From contig NZ_JACIAY010000005.1 in the NCBI RefSeq assembly GCF_014194975.1, positions 237,286-301,285 of the forward strand: 64,000 bases of DNA, written 5' to 3'. The DNA comes from Sphingomonas sp. BK580 (GTDB lineage: Bacteria; Pseudomonadota; Alphaproteobacteria; Sphingomonadales; Sphingomonadaceae). Of this stretch, positions 26,421-37,391 are shown piece after piece; the first letter of the stretch is position 1, and every line of letters starts with the position of its first letter. Below the pieces are notes generated by a model, which had not been told where the DNA came from, ran no database searches, and was given only the letters and a program-made list of their open reading frames with translations. A program made the position numbers and the translations under genes.

Positions 26421-28238
26421 ATGGAACAACAGGCACTCGTCATCGCGCTGATCGGCGCGCTCGGCATCGGCGCGCAGTGGGTGGCGTGGCGCACCGGCTG
26501 GCCGGCGATCGCGCTGATGCTCGTCGCGGGCGTCGTCGCGGGGCCGGTGACCGGCCTGATCGACCCGCACCGCACCTTCGGCGCGCTGCTCGAGCCTCTG
26601 GTCTCGGTCGCGGTCGCGATCATCCTGTTCGAGGGCGGGCTCAGCCTCAACTTCCGCGAGCTGCGCCGCACCGACGGCGCGGTGACGCGGCTGCTGCTGG
26701 TAGGCGTGCCGGTCGGCTGGCTGCTCGGCGCGCTCGCCTGCTACTATATCGGTGGCTTGGTGTGGCCGGTCGCGATCCTGTTCGCCGGCATCCTCGTCGT
26801 CACCGGGCCGACGGTGGTGCTCCCGCTGCTGCGACAGAGCAATATCGCGGCGCGGCCGCGCGCGATCCTCAAATGGGAAGCGATCGTCAACGACCCGATC
26901 GGCGCGCTGTGCGGCGTCGTCACCTACGAGTATCTCCGCCGCGCCGGCGAGGGCGTGACGATCCCGCAGCTGCTGCTGTCGCTGCTCGCGGCGAGCGTGG
27001 TGTCGGGGCTGATCGGCTATGGCGCGGCGCGCGCGGTCGCCTGGGCCTTCCCGCGCGGGCACGTTCCCGAATATCTCAAAGCGCCGGTGCTGCTGGTAGC
27101 GGTGATCGGCACCTTCGTCGTGTCCAACCTCGTCCAGCAGGAGACCGGGCTGCTCGCGGTGACGGTGATGGGCGTGGCGCTCGCCAACCTGCGGCTCGAC
27201 TCGCTGCGCGACATCCATCCGTTCAAGGAGAATGTCACTGTCCTGCTGATCTCGGGTGTCTTCGTGCTGCTGTCGGCGACGCTCAACCTGGGCGTGCTCG
27301 AGCGCTTCGAGTGGCGCTTCGCCGCCTTCCTGCTGGCGCTGCTGTTCCTGGTCCGCCCCGCCACGGTGCTGCTCAGCCTCGCCTTCACGCGCGTGCCCTG
27401 GAATGAGCGGCTGCTGGTCGCCTGGATCGCGCCGCGCGGCATCGTCGCGGTGGCGATCTCGGGGCTGTTCGCGCTGCGGCTAGGCAATCTCGGCTATGAC
27501 GACGGCTCGATCCTGGTCACGCTCTCCTTCGCGGTCGTGGTGGCGACGATCGTGGCGCACGGCTTCTCGATCGGCGCGGTGGCGCGCTGGCTGAAGGTGA
27601 CCGGCGCGACCGAGCGCGGGCTGCTGATCGTCGGCGCGACCCCGTGGAGCATCGCGCTGGCGGTGCAGTTGCGCCAGCTCGAGGTGCCGGTGACGATCTG
27701 CGACACCAGCTGGCAGCGGCTCGCGCCGGCGCGGCGCGGCGGGATCGACACCTATCACGGCGAGATCCTCGCCGAGGCGACCGAGGACCGGCTCGACCTG
27801 TCGCGCTACCAGGTGCTCGTCGCCACGACCGACAATGAGGCGTATAACGCGCTGGTGTGCAATGAATTCGCCCCCGAGCTCGGCCGCGACAACGTGTATC
27901 AGCTCGGCGCGGGCACGCACGAGGACGACCGCCGCGCGCTGCCCGCCTCGCTGCGCGGCCGCGCGCTCTTCACCAGCGGGCACGGCGTCGAGGAGATCGT
28001 CCGCCGCGTCGACGACGGCTGGGCGTTCCGCAAGACGCGGATCACCGACAAGTTCGATTTCGAGACCGCGCGCGCCGACATGGCCGACGAGGCCGACATG
28101 CTGCTGCTGCTGCGCAAAGGCGCGCCGCTGCGCTTCTTCTCGCACGCCAGCCGGCCGGTGCCGCAGTCGGGCGACACGATCATCAGCTTCGGTCCGCCCG
28201 CCGGGGCGCGACGCGCGCAGCAGGAGGTGAGCGTATGA
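26421..28238 (+). CDS. CPA1-family cation/proton antiporter with TrkA-like C-terminal domain
   Basis: A 605-residue protein. Residues about 1-395 are the Na+/H+ exchanger core with many helices: ILFEGGLSLNFRELRR, VVTGPTVVLPLLRQ, WEAIVNDPIGALCGV (ion-binding ND pair) and WIAPRGIVAVAISGLFAL. Residues about 400-600 form a cytoplasmic nucleotide-binding-like regulatory region (GLLIVGATPWSIALAVQL, ATTDNEAYNALVCNEFAP). This layout matches NhaP2/KefB-like antiporters that exchange Na+ or K+ for protons. Start ATG 26421. The stop overlaps the OmpA-like gene start (ATGA). Confidence 0.9.
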   Translation: MEQQALVIALIGALGIGAQWVAWRTGWPAIALMLVAGVVAGPVTGLIDPHRTFGALLEPLVSVAVAIILFEGGLSLNFRELRRTDGAVTRLLLVGVPVGWLLGALACYYIGGLVWPVAILFAGILVVTGPTVVLPLLRQSNIAARPRAILKWEAIVNDPIGALCGVVTYEYLRRAGEGVTIPQLLLSLLAASVVSGLIGYGAARAVAWAFPRGHVPEYLKAPVLLVAVIGTFVVSNLVQQETGLLAVTVMGVALANLRLDSLRDIHPFKENVTVLLISGVFVLLSATLNLGVLERFEWRFAAFLLALLFLVRPATVLLSLAFTRVPWNERLLVAWIAPRGIVAVAISGLFALRLGNLGYDDGSILVTLSFAVVVATIVAHGFSIGAVARWLKVTGATERGLLIVGATPWSIALAVQLRQLEVPVTICDTSWQRLAPARRGGIDTYHGEILAEATEDRLDLSRYQVLVATTDNEAYNALVCNEFAPELGRDNVYQLGAGTHEDDRRALPASLRGRALFTSGHGVEEIVRRVDDGWAFRKTRITDKFDFETARADMADEADMLLLLRKGAPLRFFSHASRPVPQSGDTIISFGPPAGARRAQQEVSV

Positions 28239-28912
28239 GCGGGACCGGGGCCAAGCGGATCGGGGCGATCGAGGCCGGCGCGGCGGTGCTGCTGCTCGGC
28301 CTTGCAGCCTGCTCGTCGCCGCCCGCGGGTGACCGTGGCGATGCCGCGGAGGTTGCCGACGTCGTTGACAACGCCGACAACGTCGCCGCGCCCGGCAACG
28401 ACGCCGAGGCGGTCGCGCCCGCCAAGTCGATCCTGCGCCCGGAGGTCGCCGCCTCGCCGCCAGAGCAGGAGGCGCCGCGTGCCGAGGACGTCGTGGTCGG
28501 CTTCGACGAGGCCGGCAAGACGCTGACCGACGAGGCGAAGGCGGCGCTCGACGCGCTGGTGGCCAGCCCCGCGGCGCGCGCCGGCGGCGCCTTCACGCTG
28601 CGCGGCCACAGCGACTCGCGCGGCGACGATCGCGCCAACCTGCGCGCGTCGCGCCGTCGCGCCGAGACCGTCCGCGACTATCTCGCCGGCAAGGGGATCG
28701 ACCCGGCGCGCCAGACCGTGATCGCGCTCGGCGAGACCACCCCGCTCGTCCCCAACGCGCACCCCGACGGCAGCGACGACCCCGCCGCCCGACAGAAGAA
28801 CCGCCGCGTCGAGGTGCATGTCGCGCCGCCCGCGCGTGCGCCCGCGCCCGCCGCCACCCCCGCCGCGGCAGGCGAGGACGCGATCGTCGGAAATGCCTCG
28901 GCGGCCAAGTAA
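28235..28912 (+). CDS. OmpA-domain outer-membrane lipoprotein
   Basis: A 225-residue protein. A lipoprotein signal ends in LLGLAAC with Cys26. An Ala/Asp-rich linker runs to about residue 85, and the OmpA peptidoglycan-binding domain occupies about 85-205. Its motifs are FTLRGHSDSRGDD, NLRASRRRAETVRDYL and AARQKNRRVEVHV. It would tether the outer membrane to the cell wall. The start overlaps the antiporter stop. Its functional link to the antiporter is unknown. The Ala/Pro tail is low complexity. Confidence 0.88.
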   Translation: MSGTGAKRIGAIEAGAAVLLLGLAACSSPPAGDRGDAAEVADVVDNADNVAAPGNDAEAVAPAKSILRPEVAASPPEQEAPRAEDVVVGFDEAGKTLTDEAKAALDALVASPAARAGGAFTLRGHSDSRGDDRANLRASRRRAETVRDYLAGKGIDPARQTVIALGETTPLVPNAHPDGSDDPAARQKNRRVEVHVAPPARAPAPAATPAAAGEDAIVGNASAAK

Positions 28913-28987
28913 GGAAGGTCGAGACGCAGCGATCCTCCCCTCGCAGGGGACCGTCGTCAGATTGCTCAGCCCGTGTGACGCGTTCCC

Positions 28988-29076
28988 GTGTTCCGGCGAA
29001 AGCCGGAACCCAGGGCCCAGCAGAACTACCCCCCGCGGTGTGCGTGGCCCCTGGGCTCCTGCCTGCGCAGGAGCAC
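28988..29076. repeat. intergenic inverted-repeat element, CTCCTGCG type, copy 3
   Basis: The left hairpin is GTTCCGGC/GCCGGAAC with loop GAAA (28990-29009), followed by CCAGGG. The right hairpin is GCTCCTGC/GCAGGAGC (29055-29074) preceded by CTGG. It lies in the 326-base gap between the OmpA lipoprotein and the metalloprotease genes. The rest of that gap shows nothing but a weak leader for the metalloprotease. Confidence 0.65.
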
Positions 29077-29238
29077 GGTCAGGAGCGACGCAACGATCCC
29101 CTGATAGGGAGGAGCGGCGAGCCTCTTCCTGCACGATGCTGCAACCTGCGTGGCTCGTCATGCCCTCCCGGCAGAAGAGGCGGGATGCGAGGCAAGCGCT
29201 GTGCTAGCCTCGGTCCGACGACAAGCTGAAGGGGCCGC

Positions 29239-31662
29239 ATGACCAGCACCGACCGTCTCCGCCGCGCGCTCGGCGCCTCGCTCCTGCTCGCCGGGAGCGT
29301 CGCCGCGCCCGCGGCGCTCGCCCAACGCGCGTCGGTTCCGACGACGCGACCGGCGCCGGCGCCGACCCTGCTCCCGGTCAAGGTCGAGCGCGACAGCGGC
29401 AAGGTGCTCGTCACCCTCCCCGCTCCCGACAGCGACGGCGTCTCGGGGCGCTTCCTCTACGCCACCGCGCTCAAGACGGGGCTGGGCTCGGCGCCGATCC
29501 GGATCGACCACGGCATGGTCGGCGACACCCAGCTCCTCGCCTTCCGCCGGCTCGGCAGGAAGGTGGCGGTGGTGTTCGAGAACCCGCGCTACCGCTCCTC
29601 GGGCGACGCGCTCGAGCGGCGCGGCGCGAGCGCTGACTTCCCGTTCAGCACCGTCGCCCTGCTCGACGTCGCCGCGACCGCGCCCGACGGCGCGGTGACG
29701 GTCGACCTCGCCCCGCTGCTGCTGCGCGACACGATGCGGCTGGCCGACAAGCTCAACGCCGAGGCCAAGGGCTTCAAGCTGGTCGACTCGCTCAGCGCGG
29801 TCGACCCCGGCTCGATCAAGGTCTTCCCCGACAATATCGAGATGGAAGCGGTGCAGACCTATGCCTCCGACACGCCGGGCAAGGAGGTCGACACGATCGC
29901 CCCCGACGGACGGCAGGTGAGCTTCACCGTCCACCACTCGCTGGTGCGTCTGCCCGCGCCGGGCTTCGTGCCGCGCCGCTTCGACATCCGCTCGGGCACG
30001 TTCGCGACGCCGGTGTACGAGTTCAACACGCCGCTGGGCGCGCCGGTGCTGCAGCAATATGCCAACCACTTCCGGCTCGACAAGCTCGACCCCGGCGCGG
30101 CGCGCTCGCGCGTGCGCCAGCCGATCGTCTTCTACATCGACAACAAGGCGCCCGAGCCGATCCGCACCGCGCTGGCCGAGGGTGTGGCGTGGTGGAACCA
30201 GGCGTTCGACGCGGCCGGCTACATCGACGCCTTCCAGGTACGCGTGCTGCCCGCCGACGCCGACCCGCAGGACGTGCGCTACAACATGGTCAACTGGAAC
30301 GAGCGGCAGACGCGCAGCTGGTCCTATGGCGGCGGCGTCACCGACCCGCGCACCGGCGAGATCATCAAGGGCAACGTCGTGCTCGAGGGGCTGCGGCTGC
30401 GCCAGGACATCTGGATCTTCGAGGGGCTGGTCGGCACCGCCGAGGAGAACAAGGGCACCGCCAACGACCCGGTCCGAGTCGCGCTGGCGCGGATCCGCCA
30501 ACTCGGCGCGCACGAGGTCGGCCACGCGCTCGGCTTCGCGCACAATTTCGCGGCGAGCACGCAGGATCGCGCCTCGGTGATGGACTATCCCTTCGCCAAG
30601 ATCGCGCTCGACGGCGACGCGATCGACCTGTCCGACGCCTACGCCAGCGGCATCGGCGCGTGGGACAAGTTCACTGTCGACTGGCTCTACGGCCAGCCCG
30701 CCGCGGGCACCGACCCCGACGTCGCCGCCGCGGCCAAGGCCGACGCGGCGCAGCGCGCGGGGATGCGCTACCTCACCGACATCGACGGGCGCGACTCGAG
30801 CCTGGCGGTGCCGGGCGACAGCATGTGGGCCGAGGGTACCGACTCGCCCGCGGACCTCGCGCACGTGATGGCGGTGCGCCGCGTCGCGCTGGCGCGCTTC
30901 GGCCCGGGCGTGCTCCACGCCGGCGCGCCGCTCGCCGACCTGCGCCGCAGCTTCGTGCCGCTGTGGCTGTTCCACCGCTACGCCGTGGCGGCGATCGGCA
31001 AGACGCTCGGCGGGGTCCACTACAGCTACGCCACCGCGGGCGACAGCGCCCCGCCCCCGACCCGCGCCACCGCGGCGGAGCAGGGCGCGGCGCTCGACGC
31101 GCTGATGGCGACGCTCAGCCCCGCCGCGCTCACCGTGCCGCCCGCGCTGGCGCTGACCCTGTCGTCCGGGGTCAACGGCAACGCCGACCCGCAATATGAC
31201 ACCGAGGTGTTCGACACCGCGGGCGGCGCGGTGTTCGATCCCCTGGTCGCCACCGACGTCGCGGCGCAGGTGACGCTCGAGACCCTGCTCGCGCCGTCGC
31301 GGCTCACCCGGCTCCACCTCCAGCACGCCGCCGACCCGGCGCTGCCCGGCGTGGAGACCCTACTCGACCGGCTCGACCGCGACGTGGTGGCGCGCCACGA
31401 CGAGGCGGTGGCGCAGCGGATCGCACTGCGCACATTGCTGGCGATCGCCGCTGCGGCGCGCGCGCCCGCGACCAGCGCCGACGTGGTGCTGCGGCTCGAC
31501 GCCGCGCTGGCGGCGACGCGCGAGCGGCTCGCGCGCGACAGGCGCGACGCCTGGGCGCAGGGCGTGGCGCGGCTGCTCGGCGACAAGGACGCGCTCGACC
31601 GCGCGCTCGCGCCGGCGTCGCGGCCGGCGCCGGCGATCCCGCCGGGCATGCCGATCGGGTGA
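29239..31662 (+). CDS. secreted zinc-dependent metalloprotease (DUF5117/DUF4953-type)
   Basis: An 807-residue precursor. A signal peptide of about 30 residues ends in APAALAQ. The zinc site HEVGHALGFAHN starts at residue 425 (HExxHxxGxxH, metzincin type), followed by SVMDYPFAK resembling the Met-turn. The N-terminal 200 residues match the DUF5117-like region (GRFLYATALKTGLGSAPI, VAVVFENPRYR). The enzyme probably acts in the periplasm or outside the cell on proteins. GAAGGGG precedes the ATG. It stands alone between repeat elements and the broken autotransporter gene. Confidence 0.9.
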   Translation: MTSTDRLRRALGASLLLAGSVAAPAALAQRASVPTTRPAPAPTLLPVKVERDSGKVLVTLPAPDSDGVSGRFLYATALKTGLGSAPIRIDHGMVGDTQLLAFRRLGRKVAVVFENPRYRSSGDALERRGASADFPFSTVALLDVAATAPDGAVTVDLAPLLLRDTMRLADKLNAEAKGFKLVDSLSAVDPGSIKVFPDNIEMEAVQTYASDTPGKEVDTIAPDGRQVSFTVHHSLVRLPAPGFVPRRFDIRSGTFATPVYEFNTPLGAPVLQQYANHFRLDKLDPGAARSRVRQPIVFYIDNKAPEPIRTALAEGVAWWNQAFDAAGYIDAFQVRVLPADADPQDVRYNMVNWNERQTRSWSYGGGVTDPRTGEIIKGNVVLEGLRLRQDIWIFEGLVGTAEENKGTANDPVRVALARIRQLGAHEVGHALGFAHNFAASTQDRASVMDYPFAKIALDGDAIDLSDAYASGIGAWDKFTVDWLYGQPAAGTDPDVAAAAKADAAQRAGMRYLTDIDGRDSSLAVPGDSMWAEGTDSPADLAHVMAVRRVALARFGPGVLHAGAPLADLRRSFVPLWLFHRYAVAAIGKTLGGVHYSYATAGDSAPPPTRATAAEQGAALDALMATLSPAALTVPPALALTLSSGVNGNADPQYDTEVFDTAGGAVFDPLVATDVAAQVTLETLLAPSRLTRLHLQHAADPALPGVETLLDRLDRDVVARHDEAVAQRIALRTLLAIAAAARAPATSADVVLRLDAALAATRERLARDRRDAWAQGVARLLGDKDALDRALAPASRPAPAIPPGMPIG

Positions 31663-31877
31663 GGGGAGCATGCGCCGGGAGCCTCTTTCGCCCGTGATCG
31701 TCTGTCCTCAGCGCAGCGTCCATCGCCTCGATCCCGTGGATCGGGCCGGTCGCGGCGCCGGAATGCGGTACCGCTTGGGTCAATCTGGGTCGGAAGGCTG
31801 GTCGACGGGAACGGCCGGAACTGGCTAGCAACCCGGCACGCGATCGGGCGATCGCGCAGTATTCCGGGGTAACCAGC

Positions 31878-34800
31878 ATGAAGATGCAGGGTTCGATGCG
31901 TCTGCGCCGCTGGTCGCTCGCGCTCGGCGCGAGCATCGTCGCGATCGGTGCGGCGAGCAGTCCCGCGGCGGCGCAGTGCAGCGCGGACCCGACCCGTGCG
32001 AACGCGACCACCAGCTGCACCGACACCGACACCGACGGTCTGGTGGTCAGCACGTCTGGCACGCAGGAGACGGTGACCGCCGACGCGGTGGTCCGATCGG
32101 TTCAGCCGCGGCGATCGACGTGGCCGCCGACAATACCCGGCTGACGATCGCAGGGCGCGTCGAGGGCAATGCGAAGCCCGGGATCCGCGTCTACGCCGGC
32201 CCGCCCTATTACGCGCTCTGCACCGATCCCTACGCTGGCGCGTCGGTGAATTTCTGCAGGCTCGGTTCCTATTATCTCGTCGCGCCTTGGGCTGGCGCGT
32301 CGATCCGTGTCGCCGAGGGGGCGACGGTCAGCGGCTTGAGCGCGCTCACGGTGTCGCGCGATCCTCGCGCCGCCAGCTACGTCAGTGTCGACCTCACCAA
32401 CGCCGGTACGATGACCGGTACCGCCGGTCCGGCGATCCTGGCGAGTCAGAGCGTGTCGCAGAACGTCTCCGCCACCGATGCGGCGACGGGCACGATCGGT
32501 GGGATCCGCGGCGGCGTGGCGACGATCGTCAACGACGGCGTCATCTCCGGCGTGGGCGGGGTCGCGATCTAGCACGGCGCTGACGCTGACCAATCGCGGC
32601 ACGATCGACGGCGCGGTGCTGGCGCGGTCGTCGGGTCGCCAGGGCAGCTTGATCGACTCGAGTTGCGGCACGATCAACGGCGCGCTCACGCTGGGCGACG
32701 GTGACGACGTGCTGGTCGCGCGCTATGTCGACGGCACGGTGGTGACCGGCGTCACCGGCGCGATCGACGGCGGCAACGGCGTCGACACGCTGCGCCTCGG
32801 CATCGCGAGCGACCCGACGCTCGGCGCCGTGGCCCTGCCGACCAACTTCGAGTGGCTCGGGCTGAACGTGGCGAGCGGCGTCACCGCCACGCTGGGCGAC
32901 GGCTTCGCCGGCCCGGTGCTGTTGGTTGGGACGGGCACGATCATCAACCGCACGACGCGGGCCGGCGACGGGCAACTGGTGGGTAGCGCCGACTTCTTCG
33001 ATTCACCCAGCTTCATCAACGCCGGCACGCTGCGCACGCTGAGCGCGGGCGTCTATGCGGTCCGGGCGAACGCGCGCTCGATCGACAACCAAGGCGTATC
33101 GATGCGGCGGGCGATGGTGTGTCGGTCGACGGATCGTCTGCGACCTCCGCCAATAGCGGCACGATCACCGCGGCGGGCACCGGCGTCTTCGGCGTCGGCA
33201 TCTCGTTCAGCAACACGGGCACGATCCAGTCCACCGGCGGGACGGCGGCGCATCTTCCGAGCAGCAGCGTGCGCCACAGCGGCACGCTCACCGGCGCGGT
33301 GGCGGGGCTGCGCCTATCGGGCAGTCTCGTCAACGAAGGGACCGATCAGCTCGCCCAGCATTGGGATTCTCATCAACGATTATAGCGCAATCGACAATCG
33401 AGCCGGCGGTCGGATTAGCGGCGCCACGGGCGCGATCGCGTCCGAATATACGGGCTACCTGAGTCGCGTCTACGTGACCAACGCCGAGTCGATCGACAGC
33501 GACGTCCTCCTCAACACCGATCCGCGCCCCGACTTCTACAACGGCAACCGCTATGTCGCGCTGCCGGGCGGCGTGCTCCACGGCAACCTGACGCTGGGCG
33601 GAGGCGACGTGCTGGTGACCGAGCTGACCGGCAGCGGCGACGGCCGCTTCGCCGGGATCACCGGCACCGTCACCGCGCTCAACAGCGGGCTGCGCCACCG
33701 CATCCGCGACGCCACCAGCGTATCCGCTGCTATGCCAGCGGGCTTCATCGATCTCGGCCACGAGCTGTCCAACGGTGCCGCACTGACGCTGACCGGGGCG
33801 AGCGGGCCGCTGGCCTTTGCCGGCAGCGGCAGCGTCGACGTCAGCGGCGACATAGTGGTGGGTGACAGCCCCGCGATCCGTGGCGCCGCTTCGCTCTACG
33901 TCACGGGCGAGCCCGAGGGCGACAGCGGCGCGCTCACGATCACGACGCGCGGCACGCTGACCTTCGTGCGCGTCAGCGACTAAAGCAGCGCGCCCGGCGT
34001 CGCGGTGAGCCTGACCGAGCGCGACACCTATAGCAACGCCGGTACAATCCTGCTCGGCGGCGTGGTCGGCGCCGCGACCGCGGGCCATATCATCAACAGC
34101 GGCACGATCCGTCAGGCCGCGGGCAGCACCGCGTCCGACGGTATCGACGGCAGCGACGGCGCGGTCGACTTGGTCAACAGCGGGACGATCGAGGTCGCCG
34201 GTGCGGCGGTCCGAAGCCGCTCTTACAGCGCGACGATCGACAACAGCGGCCGGCTCGTCAGCACCGCGACCACCGCGGTGATCGCGGGCGGCTCTATCGA
34301 CACGATCGTCAACCGCTCCGGCGGCGTGATCGCGGGCAGCGGCGTCGCGGTGCGGATGAAACGCGGCACGTTGACCAATGCGGGGACGATCACCGGCGAC
34401 GTACTGTTGGGCATGGGCGACTATGGCGTCAGCTCCGAACCGGCGACCTATTTCGCGCAGGGCGGCACGATCGCGGGCAACCTGCGCTTCGGCAACGGCG
34501 ACGACCAGTTCGTCAGCTATGACGACACTATCGGCGTGAGCGGCACGATCGACGCGGGTGAGGGCATCGATACCTTCGTACACGCGCGCGGCGCAAGCGC
34601 GACGGTGACGCTGGGCGGCCCCCTGCTCCCCAGCTTCGAGCGCGAGGGCGCGCGCGCGACCGGCGAGGGGACGGTGCTGACGCTGCGCGCCGACGCGCCG
34701 CTGACGAGCGACCTGCTGCTCTCCGGTGGCGCCACGATCGTCAACACCGCGACGCTGACCGGCAATATCCTCGCGACGAGCGCGCAGCTGTTGTCGGGGC

Positions 34801-37391
34801 CAGCGACCAGCACGCTCGCCGGCCTGGTCAACCGCGGCGACGTCACCGGCACCATCGGCGGCACATTGCGCGACTTCACCAACGAGGGCAGCATCAGCGC
34901 CGTGGCGGGGCTTCGGCGGCAGACCGCGCTGTATCTCACCACCGACGCGACGCTGACGGCGCGCAATACGGGCACGATCCGCGGCGAGACGATGCTGAGC
35001 GGCGGCGACAGCGGCGCGCCGATCACGCCCGACCCCCGCGCCCTGACGCTCGGCTTCACCAACAGCGGGACGATGTCAGCGATCCAGGCGACGCTGCAGC
35101 TGGCAGCGAGCACCTACTTGCCGCGTGAGACCGCGCTGTCCCTGGACAATCAGGGGACGGTCGAGGCGACCGGCGGCGCGGGCGAGGCGGTGCGGTTGAG
35201 CGCCTATCGCAGCTCATCGGGCGAGGCGTCGCGCACGATCGCGGTGACGAACGGCGGCACGATCCGGGCCAATGGCGGGGAGGGCGTCGTCGACACCAGC
35301 TACCCGTATTATCTGCCGAGTTACCGCCTTCCCGCTGTCGCGCTCGCCCTCTCCGGTGACGATGACACGGCGCTGACCGTGACCAACGCCACGGGCGGCG
35401 TGATCGAGGCGACGGGCGCGCGCTCGACCGCGCTGACCGCCGACGGCGGCGTGTTCACGCTGGTCAATGCCGGCACGATCCGCGGCGACGCGGGCGAGAG
35501 GATCGCGTTCACCAATTGGTACGGACCGGAGCAGAGCTATTATCGTGCCGGCGCGATCCAGGGTAGCGACGTCGGCAACATTCTCACCAACAGCGGCACG
35601 ATCATCGGCTCGATCGCGCTGGGTGACGCTGACGACCGGATCGACAGCACTGGTCGTATCGTCGGCGACATCTTCCTCGATGACGGCGACGACCGCGTCA
35701 TGCTGGCGGGCAGCTTGAGCGGCGCGATTGACGGCGGCGACGGCATCGACACGGTCACCGTCACCGGCGGCACCGCGGCGGCGCCGATCGCCTTCACCCA
35801 ACTGACCGACGTCAAGCAGCTGGCGGTGACCGGGGGCTATGCCACGATCGCGGGCGTCGCGGCGCTGCGCCAGCTCGACGTCAGCGGCGGACGGCTGGTC
35901 GGGCCGGCGGGCTCGACGATCAGCGCGCCGCTGATCACCGTCGCGCGCGGCGCCACCTTCGGCTCGGCGGGCACGGTCAACGCCGACCTCGCGGTCGCGG
36001 GCACCCTGAGCCCCGGCGCCTCGCCCGGTGAGATGACGGTCAACGGCAATGTCGCGCTCGTTGGCGGCGCGACCGCGCTGTTCGAGATCACGCCCAGCGT
36101 GTACGACCGGCTGGTCGTTAACGGCGCTGTGTCGATAGCCTCGGGCGCGACGCTGCAGCTCGTCACCGACACGCCGATGCGTGCGGGAACCAGCTACCAG
36201 CTGATCACCGCCACGGGCGGGGTGAACGGCGCCTTCACAACGGTGCAGCTGCCTGGCAACCAACCCGGCGTGGTGGTGCAGGACGCGGGAAGCCTGCGCC
36301 AGCTCGCGCAGTTCGCCCAGCCGACCAGCCTCGCGCCGCAGGTTGCGAACAGCGTCGCTTATGTCAACGCCGCGCTCGCCGCGGCGCCGCGCTGCTCGCC
36401 GCGGCGCCTGCCCTGCTGGACGCCGCGGGAGTGACCGACCCGCGCGCCTTCGCGCGGATCACCCCCGAAGCCTATGCCTCGGCGACCCAGCTCGGCGTCG
36501 ACCAGGCGCTGTCGCTGGCGCAAGTGGCGCGCGGCGGCGCCTTCGCGACCGATCGCGCCGAGGCGGGCGCGTTCACCTTCGCGCAGACGCTCGGCCAGTG
36601 GCACCGGCTCGCCGGCGACGCTGCCAGCGGCAGCAGCGCGGCAAGCGCGCAGAGCTATGGCTTCCTCGGCGGGGTGGGCTATGGCGACCGGGGCTGGATG
36701 ATCGGCGCCTTCGCGGGCTATCTCAACGGCCGCCAGCAGATCGATGCGCTCGGCGCGCGCACCCGCGCCGACGGCACGGTGGCCGGGCTGCACGCGCGCT
36801 ACACCGCGCCGGCGGGCTGGGGCTTCAGCGGCTCGCTGCTGTACGACGGCGGCGAGGCGCGCACCGACCGCGCGCTGCCCGGCACGGTCGCGGCGAGCGC
36901 GCGCTACGGCCTGCACAGCTGGATCAGCGACGTGTCGCTGCATCACACGCTGGCGGAAGGGGGCGACTGGACGCTGCGCTCCGCGCCTCGGCGCCACGGT
37001 CGTCCGCACCACGCGCGACGGTGTGAGCGAGGACGGGGCGAGCCGCTTCGCGCTCCAGGTCGCGCGCGAGCGCCACGTCGCCGGCTTCGTCGACGCCGGG
37101 CTCACGCTGGCGCGAGACGACACCTCGGATGCCCGCTTCCGGCCGCACGTCGCGCTCGGGCTGCGCCACCAGGTCGAGGGGCTCCGCGTTGACGCGCTGG
37201 CGAGCTTCGCCGGAGGGCCGCTCGGACTTGACGCGGTCGGCGCGTCACGCGCGTCGATAGTGGGCACCGCCGCGGCGGGCGTCGACTATCGCCTGAGCGA
37301 CGCGGTCGACCTGTTCAGCGCCGCCACGGCGCAGGCCGGACACGACGACCACCAGGAGACGATCACTACCGGGATGCGGCTACGCTTCTAA
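31878..37391 (+). pseudogene. large autotransporter (beta-helix passenger plus beta-barrel), broken by several frameshifts and a stop
   Basis: The gene would encode about 1,800 residues. The signal peptide (ALGASIVAIGAASSPAAAQ) is followed by a passenger of repeated turns with NSGTI/NAGTI and GDGDD/GNGDD motifs. A C-terminal autotransporter barrel ends in Phe (TTGMRLRF). Reading needs frame changes near 32090, 32571 (at a TAG), 33100, 33355, 36385 and 36985. A TAA at 33981-33983 also interrupts the passenger in frame. Three lesions look like one-base losses and three like one-base gains. Coding quality is good in every segment, so the damage is recent, or some of it is sequence error. An intact version would be a surface adhesin-like protein. 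Confidence 0.8.

Noticed and set aside
29158..31326. A 722-codon open frame on the minus strand
   Set aside because: It lies antisense to the metalloprotease gene, is extremely Arg/Val/Gly-rich without family motifs, and is the expected by-product of high GC content.
31663..31877. Separate small gene between the metalloprotease and the autotransporter
   Set aside because: No frame with family features; treated as the autotransporter leader.
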